NCBI RefSeq assembly: GCF_006335145.1
Contig: NZ_VDMN01000001.1
Coordinates: 1,612,001 to 1,676,000 of the forward strand
DNA length: 64,000 nt
Origin: Aliirhizobium smilacinae
Lineage (GTDB): Bacteria; Pseudomonadota; Alphaproteobacteria; Rhizobiales; Rhizobiaceae
Direction of reading: 5' to 3'
The notes below the pieces were generated by a model that saw only the letters and a program-made list of their open reading frames with translations, searched no databases and had not been told where the DNA came from. Of this stretch, positions 45,906 through 54,459 are shown one piece after another (within the stretch, counting starts at the first letter, position 1; the number at the start of each line of letters is the position of its first letter). Made by a program: the position numbers and the translations under genes.

Positions 45906-46775
45906 TTGTATCAGAGATTGGACGAAGATTTACGTCAGCGGACATCGATGCGAGGTGTCATACTCGGCGACTCCACATTTAGCCGAAACGCTAAACTTTT
46001 AGTTGAGAGCCCAATCCGTCTTTCTTGTCATGTTAATATGCGCGGAGCGATTGGGGCTTACACCTATGTCCGACATGAAACGAGACTAGGGCCCTCGACT
46101 GTTCATATCGGTCGATACTGTTCGATTGCGCAAGGCGTGAGTATTGGTGACGGCGAGCATCCTCTTGAATGGTTGTCGACGCATCCATTTCAATGGGGAC
46201 ATCCTTCTTGGACGTCTAACTCGAATTTTAAGGCCCGATTGGCGCCTTCGAAGAGAAAACCGCGAGTTGGGACATTTATCGGAAATGATGTCTGGATTGG
46301 GACTAACGCCGTCGTCCTCCAAGGAGTAAAAATTGGGGATGGTGCTGTTATCGCTGCCGGTGCGGTCGTAACTCGTGATGTACCCCCTTATGCGGTGGTG
46401 GGGGGCGTACCTGCGAAACTGATCAGATACAGAATGTCTCGTGCAGTATGCGAACAGATAATGAAGCAAAGGTGGTGGCTCTATGAGCATACTTCGCTAT
46501 CAGGACTCTGTTTCGATGAGCCATTAAAGGCGGTTAATCAGATGAAAAGGCGGAGGCGTGATGGCCTGCTGGTTGAAAAACAAATTGAGCTTTTTGCGAT
46601 CACCGCGAGTTCGTTTGTGCAATCGGATGATGCCACATTTATCGCCAAATTCGGGAGGCGATTAACGAGGACAGCGGGAGGGGGGCCTCCCTATGAGGCA
46701 ACCAAGGTGGCGCCGTCGATGGATCGAAAATGGGGGGCTTGGTGGCGGACACTAAGCACCTGGGCCAGCAAATAG
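45906..46775 (+). CDS. Left-handed beta-helix acyltransferase (2), CatB-like
   Basis: The protein has 289 residues from TTG 45906 (GCAGG upstream), or 275 from ATG 45948. The hexapeptide repeat domain carries [20 protein letters not shown], the catalytic-type His in [35 protein letters not shown] and [20 protein letters not shown], followed by [10 protein letters not shown]. This layout fits xenobiotic/virginiamycin-type O-acetyltransferases that modify polysaccharides. The last 80 residues are extra and lack recognisable motifs. It lies between the two small related proteins. Confidence 0.85.
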   Translation: MYQRLDEDLRQRTSMRGVILGDSTFSRNAKLLVESPIRLSCHVNMRGAIGAYTYVRHETRLGPSTVHIGRYCSIAQGVSIGDGEHPLEWLSTHPFQWGHPSWTSNSNFKARLAPSKRKPRVGTFIGNDVWIGTNAVVLQGVKIGDGAVIAAGAVVTRDVPPYAVVGGVPAKLIRYRMSRAVCEQIMKQRWWLYEHTSLSGLCFDEPLKAVNQMKRRRRDGLLVEKQIELFAITASSFVQSDDATFIAKFGRRLTRTAGGGPPYEATKVAPSMDRKWGAWWRTLSTWASK

Positions 46776-46836
46776 ACGCTTCTGCGAGAAGCGTCCGCCC
46801 GGTATTAGGCGAGTTAATGGAACTGGAACAGCTCGA

Positions 46837-47214
46837 ATGGACTTAATCGACGCTCGAAAGCTGCTATTAGATTTGCAGCGTTCTAGAGAAAAATCGCGCG
46901 AATTTGATTTTAGGACCGCCAGAGCTGTTGGTTTTACAAGAGCAGGCTCAAGCTATTCCACACAGCAAGGCGTTGGTAAATGGCTCAGCCCTGATGGGAC
47001 CGAACTAGATCGTGTTCCATCATTCAGTCGGTCTGCTGATGACTGTCAAATGCTATTCGATATCGTCGCGCGGGGGAGCGCGGTGGCGATTTCTTGGGAC
47101 GCGGATGGCTGCATCGCCACATTGGAAGGAGGTATTCAGATCCAAGCGCATACAGTTCCGCTCGCTTTGTCCGCTTTGGCGGTATGGATTGCGCTTGAGC
47201 GCGAGGCAACCTAG
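46837..47214 (+). CDS. Small protein of unknown function, related to the one at 45448
   Basis: The 125-residue protein shares layout with the 45448 product: an N-terminal helix with REFDFRTARAVGF in place of [49 protein letters not shown], and VPLALSALAVWIAL near the end. Identity is low but the order and spacing agree, which suggests two diverged members of one fold. It sits between acyltransferases 2 and 3. Function unknown; a regulatory or accessory role is only a guess. Confidence 0.65.
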   Translation: MDLIDARKLLLDLQRSREKSREFDFRTARAVGFTRAGSSYSTQQGVGKWLSPDGTELDRVPSFSRSADDCQMLFDIVARGSAVAISWDADGCIATLEGGIQIQAHTVPLALSALAVWIALEREAT

Positions 47215-47309
47215 AGCACTAGCCACATTTAATATAACCAAATTGAATCAGTGCCGCCGCGATGAAGCGAGGTTTCTCGGCGTGACAGGTTGTACTCTAG
47301 GAGTTTAAA

Positions 47310-48026
47310 ATGAAACTCGAGAAAATTGCCTTTTTTGTAAATAAACAGAAAGGCACTGTGACACTCCCGATAGCGGATTATCTCACGTTAACAGATCTTG
47401 AACCGGAAAACGTTCCTGAACGAGTATCACGTAGGTTCAAAAGGTTTTCGGTCAGTGGAAGCGGCCATAGATTAATTGCCACTGAGGATGCCCAAACTAA
47501 ACAACTGGTTATCGGCATTAAGGGTGCGAGAAACACTCTCATGCTTGGATCGGGCATCAATTTGCGGGGGACCATTGCGATTCAGGGGCGGGATCTCACT
47601 GTTTCAATTGGTGCGGGTACGACATTCAACAACGTTGAGATTTACTGTAAGGGGAAGCGGAATGGCGTCTTCATTGGTCGCGACTGCATGTTTTCTGCAG
47701 GCATCGAAATTCGTACTTCGGACGCGCATACAATAATTGATCTTGATACGATGCAGAGGTGTAACGTTGCCGATGGCGTGTACATTGGCGACCACGTGTG
47801 GGTCTCAAAGAACGCATTTGTCCAGAAAGGTACCACGGTTGGTAGCGATAACGTTATAGGTTACGGATCAATGGTGAAAGGTGATCTAGACATCACGAAT
47901 GCGGTGATAGTTGGCGCTCCCGCAAAACCGCTGCGCGATCGGCGTGTAACCTGGTCACGGCAAGGTGATCTTAAGGATGTTGACGTCGATCGTTTGAAAG
48001 ATTGGCAGTCGTTGCCTGAATTGTAA
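47310..48026 (+). CDS. Left-handed beta-helix acyltransferase (3)
   Basis: The 238-residue protein resembles the 43710 product: GARNTLMLGSGINLRGTIAI, VFIGRDCMFSAGIEIRTSDA then HTIIDLDTMQRCNVADGVYI (His site), IGDHVWVSKNAFVQKGTTVG and GAPAKPLRDRRVTW. Its N-terminal 70 residues form a separate region. It is a probable acetyl-CoA-dependent sugar O-acetyltransferase. It starts 95 bases after the second small protein and ends 23 bases before the next gene, so it is probably co-transcribed. Confidence 0.82.
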   Translation: MKLEKIAFFVNKQKGTVTLPIADYLTLTDLEPENVPERVSRRFKRFSVSGSGHRLIATEDAQTKQLVIGIKGARNTLMLGSGINLRGTIAIQGRDLTVSIGAGTTFNNVEIYCKGKRNGVFIGRDCMFSAGIEIRTSDAHTIIDLDTMQRCNVADGVYIGDHVWVSKNAFVQKGTTVGSDNVIGYGSMVKGDLDITNAVIVGAPAKPLRDRRVTWSRQGDLKDVDVDRLKDWQSLPEL

Positions 48027-48049
48027 CGCTCATCCGAAAGGCACTTTCG

Positions 48050-49879
48050 TTGTTTAATGTAGTCTCTCACATCGAAAAGGCCATTTCGCAGGGACGCTAC
48101 CGTCTTTGGGTCCGCCTTATTCTTAAATCTGGTGATTTCATCGGGAGGCTCACAGGTGCGCAACGTTTGAGCCGACTTTCGCTACGAGGAATGATTTTTG
48201 CCGCCGAACGCGATAATGACGTTCCGACATTGGAAGAGTTGCTCGTCAGATACTCGCGAAAACACCCAGTTTCATGGAAAATACTTCAGGAATTTAGCAA
48301 GACCGGAAAACTCACGAGTGACCACGAAATTATGTCCGGGCCGTACATAGATTCTGAAGTGCGTGACTTGATTAAAGCGGACAGTTTACGGGCAGAAGGT
48401 TTCGTCGATGAAGCGATAGCGGTCTTGTTGAAAGTCAAAGGAAGCACACTCGATCTGCGGCAGCAGGTTACAAACCTCTTGAGATCACTGTATCATCAAA
48501 AGCAGGATCATCTCGGTATTGCGGAGTTGCTCATACGTTTTATCGAAGCCGAGGAAAGCGAGATTTTGATAAAGCAGTCTGTTGCCGCAGCGGCCTCATC
48601 AGAGGCGGCTCAACGTGAAGATCTTTTTGCAAAAGCTGTTGTCCGGGTCCGGAGAGACATTGAAAGGGTGCTCTCCGATCGTTCGGCATTCAAGCGTCAC
48701 TGGAAAGATGCGGTAGAAGGTGCAGTCTCTCTTTTCGAAATCGACAAGGCAGTGAATATTGCGCAGCAGGCCAAAATGTTGCGGCTGAAAACGGGCAGGA
48801 TACTAGAAGATCTGATTGAACTTAGAGTGGATGTTGAGCCAATTCGTCACGTCGTGGACGAAGCACGGAGAGATTTTCTTGAGCGATCTGGCGTTCAAAA
48901 GTCTTTCTCACATCCCAGCAAAGCCATTGTAGTAATGCCAGCGGCGGCAGTTCGCTCTAATAAGATAGACTATTCCGGCTTCCGTGCGGATATTCGGTGC
49001 TGTATTAAGGAAATAGTCGCAACGCTGGAAAGGGACGGGATTCCTTTCACAATAAAAGGGCGTATCCGCACGCACGGTGTCTTGTCGTTCGATAAACCCT
49101 ATTTCTCCTACCATACTGTATCGGATGATGCCAAAGGTCTCCATTTCAAAGAAACTGATCGACCGTCACTTTTTAGTTTCGATAATCATGGATATGCCGG
49201 GTGGTCGGATTTCGGCTCTAGACCCTATTCAGACCTCTCCGTTTTCGATGTAGATCAATTGGAGGCGGATCGCTTTTTCAAGAATGATCAGCAGCGGATA
49301 TTCAGCAACCGTCTATCAAAATATGCACAAGAGGACGTGGCTGAAACTCTGCCGAGCGCCTTTATATTTGTAGCACTGCAGGTCATTGGAGATGCGGTGC
49401 AAAGCCTTGCGTACTCGACGCCATTTGCGATGCTAGATGAGGTTATCAAGACCGCAAAAAGGGAGGGTTTATCGGTTGTTGTCAAAAGGCACCCCGCCTG
49501 CCGTTCCTCACAGATCAGCAGATATCTCAGTGACCACCAAGAAGATCTGATCGTTTCGAATGGAAACATCCACGATATCATTCCTGCAGCGAAGGCAGTT
49601 TGCATTGTTAACTCAGGCGTGGGTGCAGAGGCTCTGCTGTACGAAAAGCCAGTCTATATTTTTGGCCGATCAGATTACATGGGAGCGTGTTTTGTCTGTG
49701 AAACCGCTCAAAAATTTGCAGAAATATTCCTTCCTGATGCCGTAAAGCTTAATTCTGCAGATCTTCGAAAGTTTTGGTATATTTTTCGGACAAGATATGC
49801 CTGTGACCTCCGTGACGCGAACGCTGCTTCTTTTTGGATCGAGACGCGTGTTCGTCAGCATCTCAAAAACCTGAACTGA
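48050..49879 (+). CDS. Capsule-type transferase protein with Kdo-transferase-like C-terminal domain
   Basis: This 609-residue protein starts at a TTG (48050, after AAAGG). The first 280 residues are helical (VPTLEELLVRYSRKHPVSWK; VDEAIAVLLKVKG). The C-terminal part has VVVKRHPACRSSQISRYLSD, NGNIHDIIPAAKAVCIVNSG and VGAEALLYEKPVYIFGRSDY. This is the HP...SGVGxEAL pattern shared by KpsC/KpsS-like capsule Kdo transferases and relatives. It is probably a second Kdo or related sugar transferase of the polysaccharide. Kdo synthesis genes follow 125 bases later. Confidence 0.72.
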   Translation: MFNVVSHIEKAISQGRYRLWVRLILKSGDFIGRLTGAQRLSRLSLRGMIFAAERDNDVPTLEELLVRYSRKHPVSWKILQEFSKTGKLTSDHEIMSGPYIDSEVRDLIKADSLRAEGFVDEAIAVLLKVKGSTLDLRQQVTNLLRSLYHQKQDHLGIAELLIRFIEAEESEILIKQSVAAAASSEAAQREDLFAKAVVRVRRDIERVLSDRSAFKRHWKDAVEGAVSLFEIDKAVNIAQQAKMLRLKTGRILEDLIELRVDVEPIRHVVDEARRDFLERSGVQKSFSHPSKAIVVMPAAAVRSNKIDYSGFRADIRCCIKEIVATLERDGIPFTIKGRIRTHGVLSFDKPYFSYHTVSDDAKGLHFKETDRPSLFSFDNHGYAGWSDFGSRPYSDLSVFDVDQLEADRFFKNDQQRIFSNRLSKYAQEDVAETLPSAFIFVALQVIGDAVQSLAYSTPFAMLDEVIKTAKREGLSVVVKRHPACRSSQISRYLSDHQEDLIVSNGNIHDIIPAAKAVCIVNSGVGAEALLYEKPVYIFGRSDYMGACFVCETAQKFAEIFLPDAVKLNSADLRKFWYIFRTRYACDLRDANAASFWIETRVRQHLKNLN

Positions 49880-50004
49880 CTATTCGGTGGGCGACAGAGA
49901 TCATCGTTGCTGCTAGTGACGTCGCATTCATTAGCCAGGATGGCCGCATGCTCGTGTCGCTGTCGCCCTGCTAAGGCATTTTGTTCGGCTTCGAGGAATA
50001 AAAA

Positions 50005-50853
50005 ATGGCAGTCTCCCCCAATTCAGAGGTTTTGGTCGGCGAAAGCGAAAAGAAGGTCGTGTTCTGCAATACCGGCCGGCTTTCGCTAATTGCAGGCCCC
50101 TGCCAGATGGAAAGCCGCGACCATGCTTTCATGATCGCCGGCACACTCAATGAACTTTGCGGCAAGCTCGGCCTCGGCCTCGTCTACAAATCGTCCTACG
50201 ACAAGGCCAATCGAACGTCGATTTCGGGCAAGCGTGGCATCGGGCTCGAAATCGCGATGGAAGTCTTTGCCGACCTGAAGAAGGAATTCGGCTTTCCGGT
50301 TCTGACCGACATCCACACGGAAGAGCAGTGCGCGCTTGTCGCGCCGACTGTCGATGTCCTGCAGATCCCGGCCTTCCTTTCGCGTCAGACGGACTTGCTG
50401 GTTGCTGCCGCCAAGACGGGGCGGGCGATCAACGTCAAGAAGGGCCAGTTCCTGGCGCCCTGGGATATGAAAAACGTCCAGACGAAGCTTACCGAAAGCG
50501 GCAATCCGAACGTGATGCTGTGCGAACGCGGCGCATCTTTCGGCTATAATACGCTGGTGTCCGACATGCGCTCGCTGCCGATCATGGCCTCGCTCGGTTC
50601 GCCGGTGGTTTTCGATGCGACGCATTCGGTCCAGCAGCCGGGCGGGCAGGGCGGATCGACCGGCGGCCAGCGCGAATTCGTCGAAACGCTGGCGCGTGCG
50701 GCGGTTGCCGTCGGCATTGCCGGCCTGTTCGTCGAAACCCATGAGGATCCCGACAATGCTCCGTCGGACGGTCCGAACATGGTGCATCTGAAAGACATGC
50801 CGCGGCTTCTGGAAAAGCTGATGGCTTTCGATGCGGTGGCCAAGACCGCCTGA
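50005..50853 (+). CDS. kdsA: 3-deoxy-8-phosphooctulonate synthase (Kdo-8-P synthase)
   Basis: This enzyme condenses arabinose-5-phosphate with phosphoenolpyruvate to give Kdo-8-phosphate. The 282-residue protein has [50 protein letters not shown] and [20 protein letters not shown]. The Cys at residue 33 in GPCQMES lies where metal-dependent KdsA enzymes have their metal-binding Cys and E. coli-type enzymes have Asn. GAGGA lies seven bases before the ATG. It is likely a second copy besides the core lipopolysaccharide one, dedicated to the island's capsule. Confidence 0.95.
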   Translation: MAVSPNSEVLVGESEKKVVFCNTGRLSLIAGPCQMESRDHAFMIAGTLNELCGKLGLGLVYKSSYDKANRTSISGKRGIGLEIAMEVFADLKKEFGFPVLTDIHTEEQCALVAPTVDVLQIPAFLSRQTDLLVAAAKTGRAINVKKGQFLAPWDMKNVQTKLTESGNPNVMLCERGASFGYNTLVSDMRSLPIMASLGSPVVFDATHSVQQPGGQGGSTGGQREFVETLARAAVAVGIAGLFVETHEDPDNAPSDGPNMVHLKDMPRLLEKLMAFDAVAKTA

Positions 50854-50904
50854 ACTCTCGATGAAGTATGGACGTGAAGCTCTGAAGGAACTAAGGCTTT
50901 CACG

Positions 50905-51900
50905 ATGATCAAGCGCGCATTACAACTAGTTGAACATGACGCCGTCGATTCCGCCTTGCGGACGATTTCCTTTGGGCAACAAGGGCTTAGCGCTCTTGAG
51001 GAGGCGCTGAAGGGCGGTCTCGGTCTGGCCTTCCGGCAGGCCGTGGAGACAATCGGCGCAATCGATGGTCGAGTCGTGATCACCGGCGTCGGCAAGAGCG
51101 GCCATATCGGACGCAAGATTTCGGCCAGCCTCGCCTCGACCGGCACGCCCTCTTTCTTCGTTCATCCGGTTGAGGCAAATCACGGCGATCTCGGCATGAT
51201 TGCGCCGGGCGATGTGGTACTGGCACTGTCCTGGAGCGGGGAGACCGCCGAGCTGCAGGGCATCGTTTCCTTTACCCGCCGTTTTTCCATCCCGCTGATA
51301 GCATTGACCTCGGGTGAGACATCGACGCTTGCGCGTGAAGTCGACATCGTTCTTCTGCTACCGAAGGCGCAGGAAGCCTGCCCGCACGGGCTGGCGCCGA
51401 CGACGTCGACCTTGCTGCAGCTTGCACTCGGTGATGCGCTCGCTGTTGCCCTGCTCGAAGCGCGCGGCTTTTCGGCTGCGGATTTCCGCGTCTATCATCC
51501 GGGCGGCAAGCTCGGTGCGATGCTTTCCCATGTTAGCGACCTTATGCACACTGGTGACCGCCTGCCACTGGTGAAAAAGGGCGCTTCGATGCAGGACGCC
51601 ATTCACGAGCTTTCCGCCAAACGGTTCGGCTGTGTCGGCGTGATCGATGACAAGGGACGTATCTGCGGCGTGCTGACCGATGGTGACATTGCTCGTCATC
51701 TCGACGGCAATCTCAGCATAATGACGGTAGACGAGGTGATGACCGCAAACCCGAAAACGGTCAGCAAGGCTACGCTGGCGACGGCCGCGATGGCGCTCCT
51801 CAACAAGCACAGCATCGGCGCGCTTCTGGTGGTCGATGAGGAAAATCGACCCGCAGGCGTCGTGCATTTCCACGATCTGTTGCGGGTCGGAGTCGCGTGA
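50905..51900 (+). CDS. kpsF: Arabinose-5-phosphate isomerase (KpsF/KdsD family)
   Basis: This enzyme supplies arabinose-5-phosphate from ribulose-5-phosphate for Kdo synthesis. The 331-residue protein has an N-terminal SIS domain (TGVGKSGHIGRKISASLAST; FVHPVEANHGDLGMI; LSWSGETAEL) and two C-terminal CBS domains (about residues 205-331; GCVGVIDDKGRICGVLTDGD and SIGALLVVDEENRPAGVVHF). It follows kdsA by 51 bases, and the CMP-Kdo gene remnant lies next. The set marks a Kdo-supply operon for a capsule. Confidence 0.94.
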   Translation: MIKRALQLVEHDAVDSALRTISFGQQGLSALEEALKGGLGLAFRQAVETIGAIDGRVVITGVGKSGHIGRKISASLASTGTPSFFVHPVEANHGDLGMIAPGDVVLALSWSGETAELQGIVSFTRRFSIPLIALTSGETSTLAREVDIVLLLPKAQEACPHGLAPTTSTLLQLALGDALAVALLEARGFSAADFRVYHPGGKLGAMLSHVSDLMHTGDRLPLVKKGASMQDAIHELSAKRFGCVGVIDDKGRICGVLTDGDIARHLDGNLSIMTVDEVMTANPKTVSKATLATAAMALLNKHSIGALLVVDEENRPAGVVHFHDLLRVGVA

Positions 51901-51928
51901 TCTGTAGCTCTCCAGCTACCAAAGATCG

Positions 51929-52027
51929 CTAGCGGCGACCCAATATGGCCCGAGCCTTTTCTAAATCGGCCGGCGTATCGACACCGAGCGGGATCGAATG
52001 AACGGTCTCGGCATCGATGCGCATTCC
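51929..52027 (-). pseudogene. kdsB: kdsB remnant (C-terminal 32 codons)
   Basis: GMRIDAETVHSIPLGVDTPA then DLEKARAILGRR-stop is the conserved end of CMP-Kdo synthetase. The rest, about 220 codons, is missing. The break is at a 24-bp sequence (52028-52051) matching the inverted repeats of the element inside manC. The genome must supply CMP-Kdo from another kdsB. Confidence 0.85.
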
Positions 52028-52051
52028 GTGAGCGATGGGGTGGACGCTCAC
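52028..52051. repeat. Solo copy of the inverted-repeat sequence at kdsB
   Basis: GTGAGCGATGGGGTGGACGC (52028-52047) matches 37393-37412 of the element in manC, and is itself bounded by GTGAGCG/CGCTCAC. It lies exactly where kdsB similarity stops. Confidence 0.8.
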
Positions 52052-52291
52052 CTTCGAACATACCCTCCCAACTTTTTTCGGGGGTGACTCATCGCAGAAT
52101 ATGTCGGCCTTGTTTCCTTCAGGCCACTCGCGGGCATAATTCGCTTCGAACACCACGCTGCTGAGCTTGTTGATCGGGCAAGAGGGATCGGCGTTGGCGG
52201 AAAAATGAGAGCCATTCCAACGCTGTTGAGCTTGCCTCATCCGGCGGCCAGTATCCCGGCAAGGCATAGCCCAATTTTTTGGCTCTAACCG
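52052..52291. other. Unassigned stretch between kdsB remnant and HTH gene
   Basis: No gene is supported. An open minus-strand frame from 52267 runs into the kdsB remnant but matches nothing I know; it is probably the fused flank of a deletion. Confidence 0.35.
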
Positions 52292-52942
52292 TCAGAACGC
52301 CCATACCTTCGAGTGAATGGAGGCCTGAAGACGGAACCACGAGCGCCACTGCTCGATCTGCTTCGTCTTGGTCTCGGCCACGAAAACAAGCGGAACGGCT
52401 CGCCGCGTCGTTACGCGCGGCAGGGCGTCCTCGCGCGGGTTAGGTTTATATATTTTTTCTTTCTTTGGGTTTGGTGGACATATCTGTCCCCCTTCGCCGG
52501 ACACATCTGACCGCCTTGCCGGACGGATTTGACCACCTTCGCTGGGGTAAAGGGTGACAACTTTGTCCGTCTTTTCGCGAGCGTCCGATGCGCGTAAAAT
52601 CGACGCCGCAGAGGGACGATATTCGGTGTTGTGCCCGATGCCATTTCCGCGCCGGATCTCGAACCAGCCACTGGCCTCAAGTTCACGGATGGCGCGCTGA
52701 ATGGTCTTGACGCTCTTGCCGGTCGCGTCGGCAATCGTTTGATAGGACGGCCACGCCCTCTCGGTGTGGCCGTTCAAATGCGTGGTGACGACATAGAGCG
52801 CCACGGACCGCGCGTTGTCGCTCAGATCCTTATCGCAGCTGAGATGCTGAAGCCATTGCAGCTTCACGTCCCGGAATGGCCTCGCCCCGCTCATGCCCGC
52901 ATCCCCGCGCAGTGACCGAAATGACAATCGAGGGGCCTGCAT
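52292..52942 (-). CDS. Helix-turn-helix protein at the right end of the island
   Basis: The protein has 216 residues from MQAPRLSFRSLRGDAGMSGA (52942; 52894 is an alternative start). Winged-helix region: LSDNARSVALYVVTTHLNGH, then PSYQTIADATGKSVKTIQRA and IRELEASGWFEIRRGNG. This HTH_36-type layout is shared with the 21982 product and found in replication initiators and regulators of plasmids and integrative elements. The C-terminal half is basic and low in complexity. It lies 150 bases inside attR. It may initiate replication of the excised island, by analogy only. Confidence 0.65.
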   Translation of the reverse strand: MQAPRLSFRSLRGDAGMSGARPFRDVKLQWLQHLSCDKDLSDNARSVALYVVTTHLNGHTERAWPSYQTIADATGKSVKTIQRAIRELEASGWFEIRRGNGIGHNTEYRPSAASILRASDAREKTDKVVTLYPSEGGQIRPARRSDVSGEGGQICPPNPKKEKIYKPNPREDALPRVTTRRAVPLVFVAETKTKQIEQWRSWFRLQASIHSKVWAF

Positions 52943-53091
52943 GATCGCTTTAGCAAGTTCGAAAAGGGAGGAACTATGTGCAGCACAACGAGGCAAGCGG
53001 CCCTTGACAAAATCGACCTAAGCCATTGATTTCGTGTCGCCCGCCTGACAGTGTTTTTCGTGTAAGCAATTGAAAATAAACCGACCGCACT

Positions 53092-53140
53092 GGATTGAAA
53101 ATCCGCGTGTCGGTGGTTCAAATCCGCCTCCGGGCACCAT
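53092..53140 (+). repeat. Right attachment site (attR) of the island
   Basis: An exact 49-base copy of tRNA-Phe 7530-7578 (anticodon arm to CCA plus one). The 5' half of a tRNA is absent, so this is a repeat rather than a second tRNA gene. Confidence 0.95.
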
Positions 53141-53206
53141 TTATCTTATTGGCCTGATTAGATTTTTGGTTAATTTTCATATCTCTAAAATCTTTGAATT
53201 TGACCG

Positions 53207-53425
53207 GATCATCTGTCGAGTTTGGAAACTTTCGTCCTGCGAATGTTCAATTCGGCTCGCAGGATAGTGATTGCAATGGGCGCTTTTTTTTCGTCAGATC
53301 TGCTACTCGGGAAGAGTGCCTTGCCATCGCTTCATTGGCACGTCCGGAATTAGGGCGTTTGGTCGTGATCGAGCCTGTCTCCGCCAATATTGCCCCCACC
53401 TGATGCCGCAAACCGCTCTTCCCGC
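53207..53425 (-). pseudogene. Decayed 3' end of a tyrosine integrase
   Basis: Just outside attR, the sequence aligns by eye with 7646-7860, the 3' end of the island integrase and its tRNA-side flank. Shared blocks include TTTGAATTTGAC (53193 and 7632), AACTTTCGT, GTTCAATTCGGC and the region encoding the catalytic histidine end. Frames are broken throughout. This is a relic of another element that used the same tRNA-Phe site. Confidence 0.75.
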
Positions 53426-53888
53426 GCCCTAAGAGATGAGGTCAACTCGCCGTTCGTCTTGGATGGCCCGCATATTCAACAGGCTTAAATCCGCCGGGCT
53501 GAACCCGGAAAAGGCGACACATCGTCCGCACCGAGAATTGCAAGCAATGGAGAGCAATGAACGGGTGCTTCACGTTGCATCACTGGCGATCCGTGGCCGT
53601 TTTTCAGGATGGCTGGCCCGTCAATGACGCGAGCCAACCCACTCTTCAGCCGGCTGATCTCTTGCGCATAATCACCACCCTTCGCGCCAGACGCGGCAAA
53701 CCTTTCCAACCGTGAGGCCCATGCTGGCTGCACCCGAGCCATTGCAAAGGTTAGGACGGAAGGCGTCCACAAATCTTGAGACCATTCAACTCAAAAAAAG
53801 CCATCAACACGCTGGGCGCAAACGCACCCCCTGCGACGTTTTTGCTTTACAGTAACGAAAAATCTGGTAACTGACGCAATCAATGGAT
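53426..53888. other. Gene-poor stretch between integrase relic and tRNA-Thr
   Basis: No supported gene. Open frames on either strand (53436-53627 plus, 53485-53772 minus) lack start signals. It may include more of the decayed element. Confidence 0.4.
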
Positions 53889-53964
<76 letters not shown>

Positions 53965-54459
53965 TTAATTCCAAGGAGTTAGGGTAATTCCTAACCTCTT
54001 TTCATTTTGAAAATCGGATTCCGGTTAGTATCCCTGATTAATTGAAATCGATTTGGTCAGGCGAAGCTCTCCTGAAGAGTTATGCCATTAATCTGCCCCC
54101 TAAACACCAAGACCCACAACATCCAGTTTGCTAGTCCAGGCGCGATATAAACCGATGAATTTTCAGGGATCAACCACAATCTGAGAATCTGAGAAAAATG
54201 AAGAGATAATGACGTTTGTCCAAAATTAGCTGGCTTCTGAAACCGAGGCGTCCCCAAATCACCTTCTCCCGGCGCTAACTTGCGATGGAAACTGGCATTC
54301 TTTTCATTCAGGCATCCAAAGGTGAACTTTGCCCAAGCTCTCCAATCGACCATCGATACAGTAGGGCGACCTCGATATCGGCAAGACTTGAGAGACCTGC
54401 GCGCGAATGACGGTTCCGCTTAACGCATCGGCACGGATGCGCTAGAGTAAAAAGACATC
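53965..54459. other. Intergenic region after tRNA-Thr
   Basis: No gene is supported in these 495 bases. A minus-strand open frame at 54057-54353 lacks start signals and crosses a short repeat (54143-54166) also found in reverse upstream of tRNA-Ser. Confidence 0.4.
54143..54166 (-). repeat. Intergenic repeat motif, copy 2
   Basis: On the minus strand, AATTCATCGGTTTATATCGC matches 19872-19891 with one base difference; flanking CCCTGAAA resembles CCTGGGAA. Both copies are next to tRNA genes. Confidence 0.5.

Larger units (their letters stand above)
7530..53140. mobile_element. tRNA-Phe-borne mobilisable genomic island
   Basis: It is bounded by an exact 49-bp direct repeat of the tRNA-Phe 3' part, with a tyrosine integrase and AlpA-like gene at the tRNA end. 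Cargo runs in order: toxin-antitoxin, traG-traD-oriT-traA, parA, a P4-type integrase, a nested tRNA-Ser element, an RTX type I secretion locus, an insertion-sequence nest, and a surface-polysaccharide locus ending in kdsA-kpsF. No mating-pair formation genes are seen. It could be one element or an accretion of several; the extra integrase and internal tRNA-Ser favour accretion. Confidence 0.88.

Noticed and set aside
51929..52267. Complete gene ending in kdsB sequence
   Set aside because: Only the last 32 codons match kdsB; the upstream frame starts after a repeat and matches nothing known.
53092..53140. Second tRNA-Phe gene
   Set aside because: Only the 3' part is present; no D-arm or 5' acceptor strand upstream. 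It is attR.
54057..54353. Minus-strand frame of 98 codons after tRNA-Thr
   Set aside because: No start signal or motif; crosses an intergenic repeat also found near tRNA-Ser, so it is better read as non-coding.
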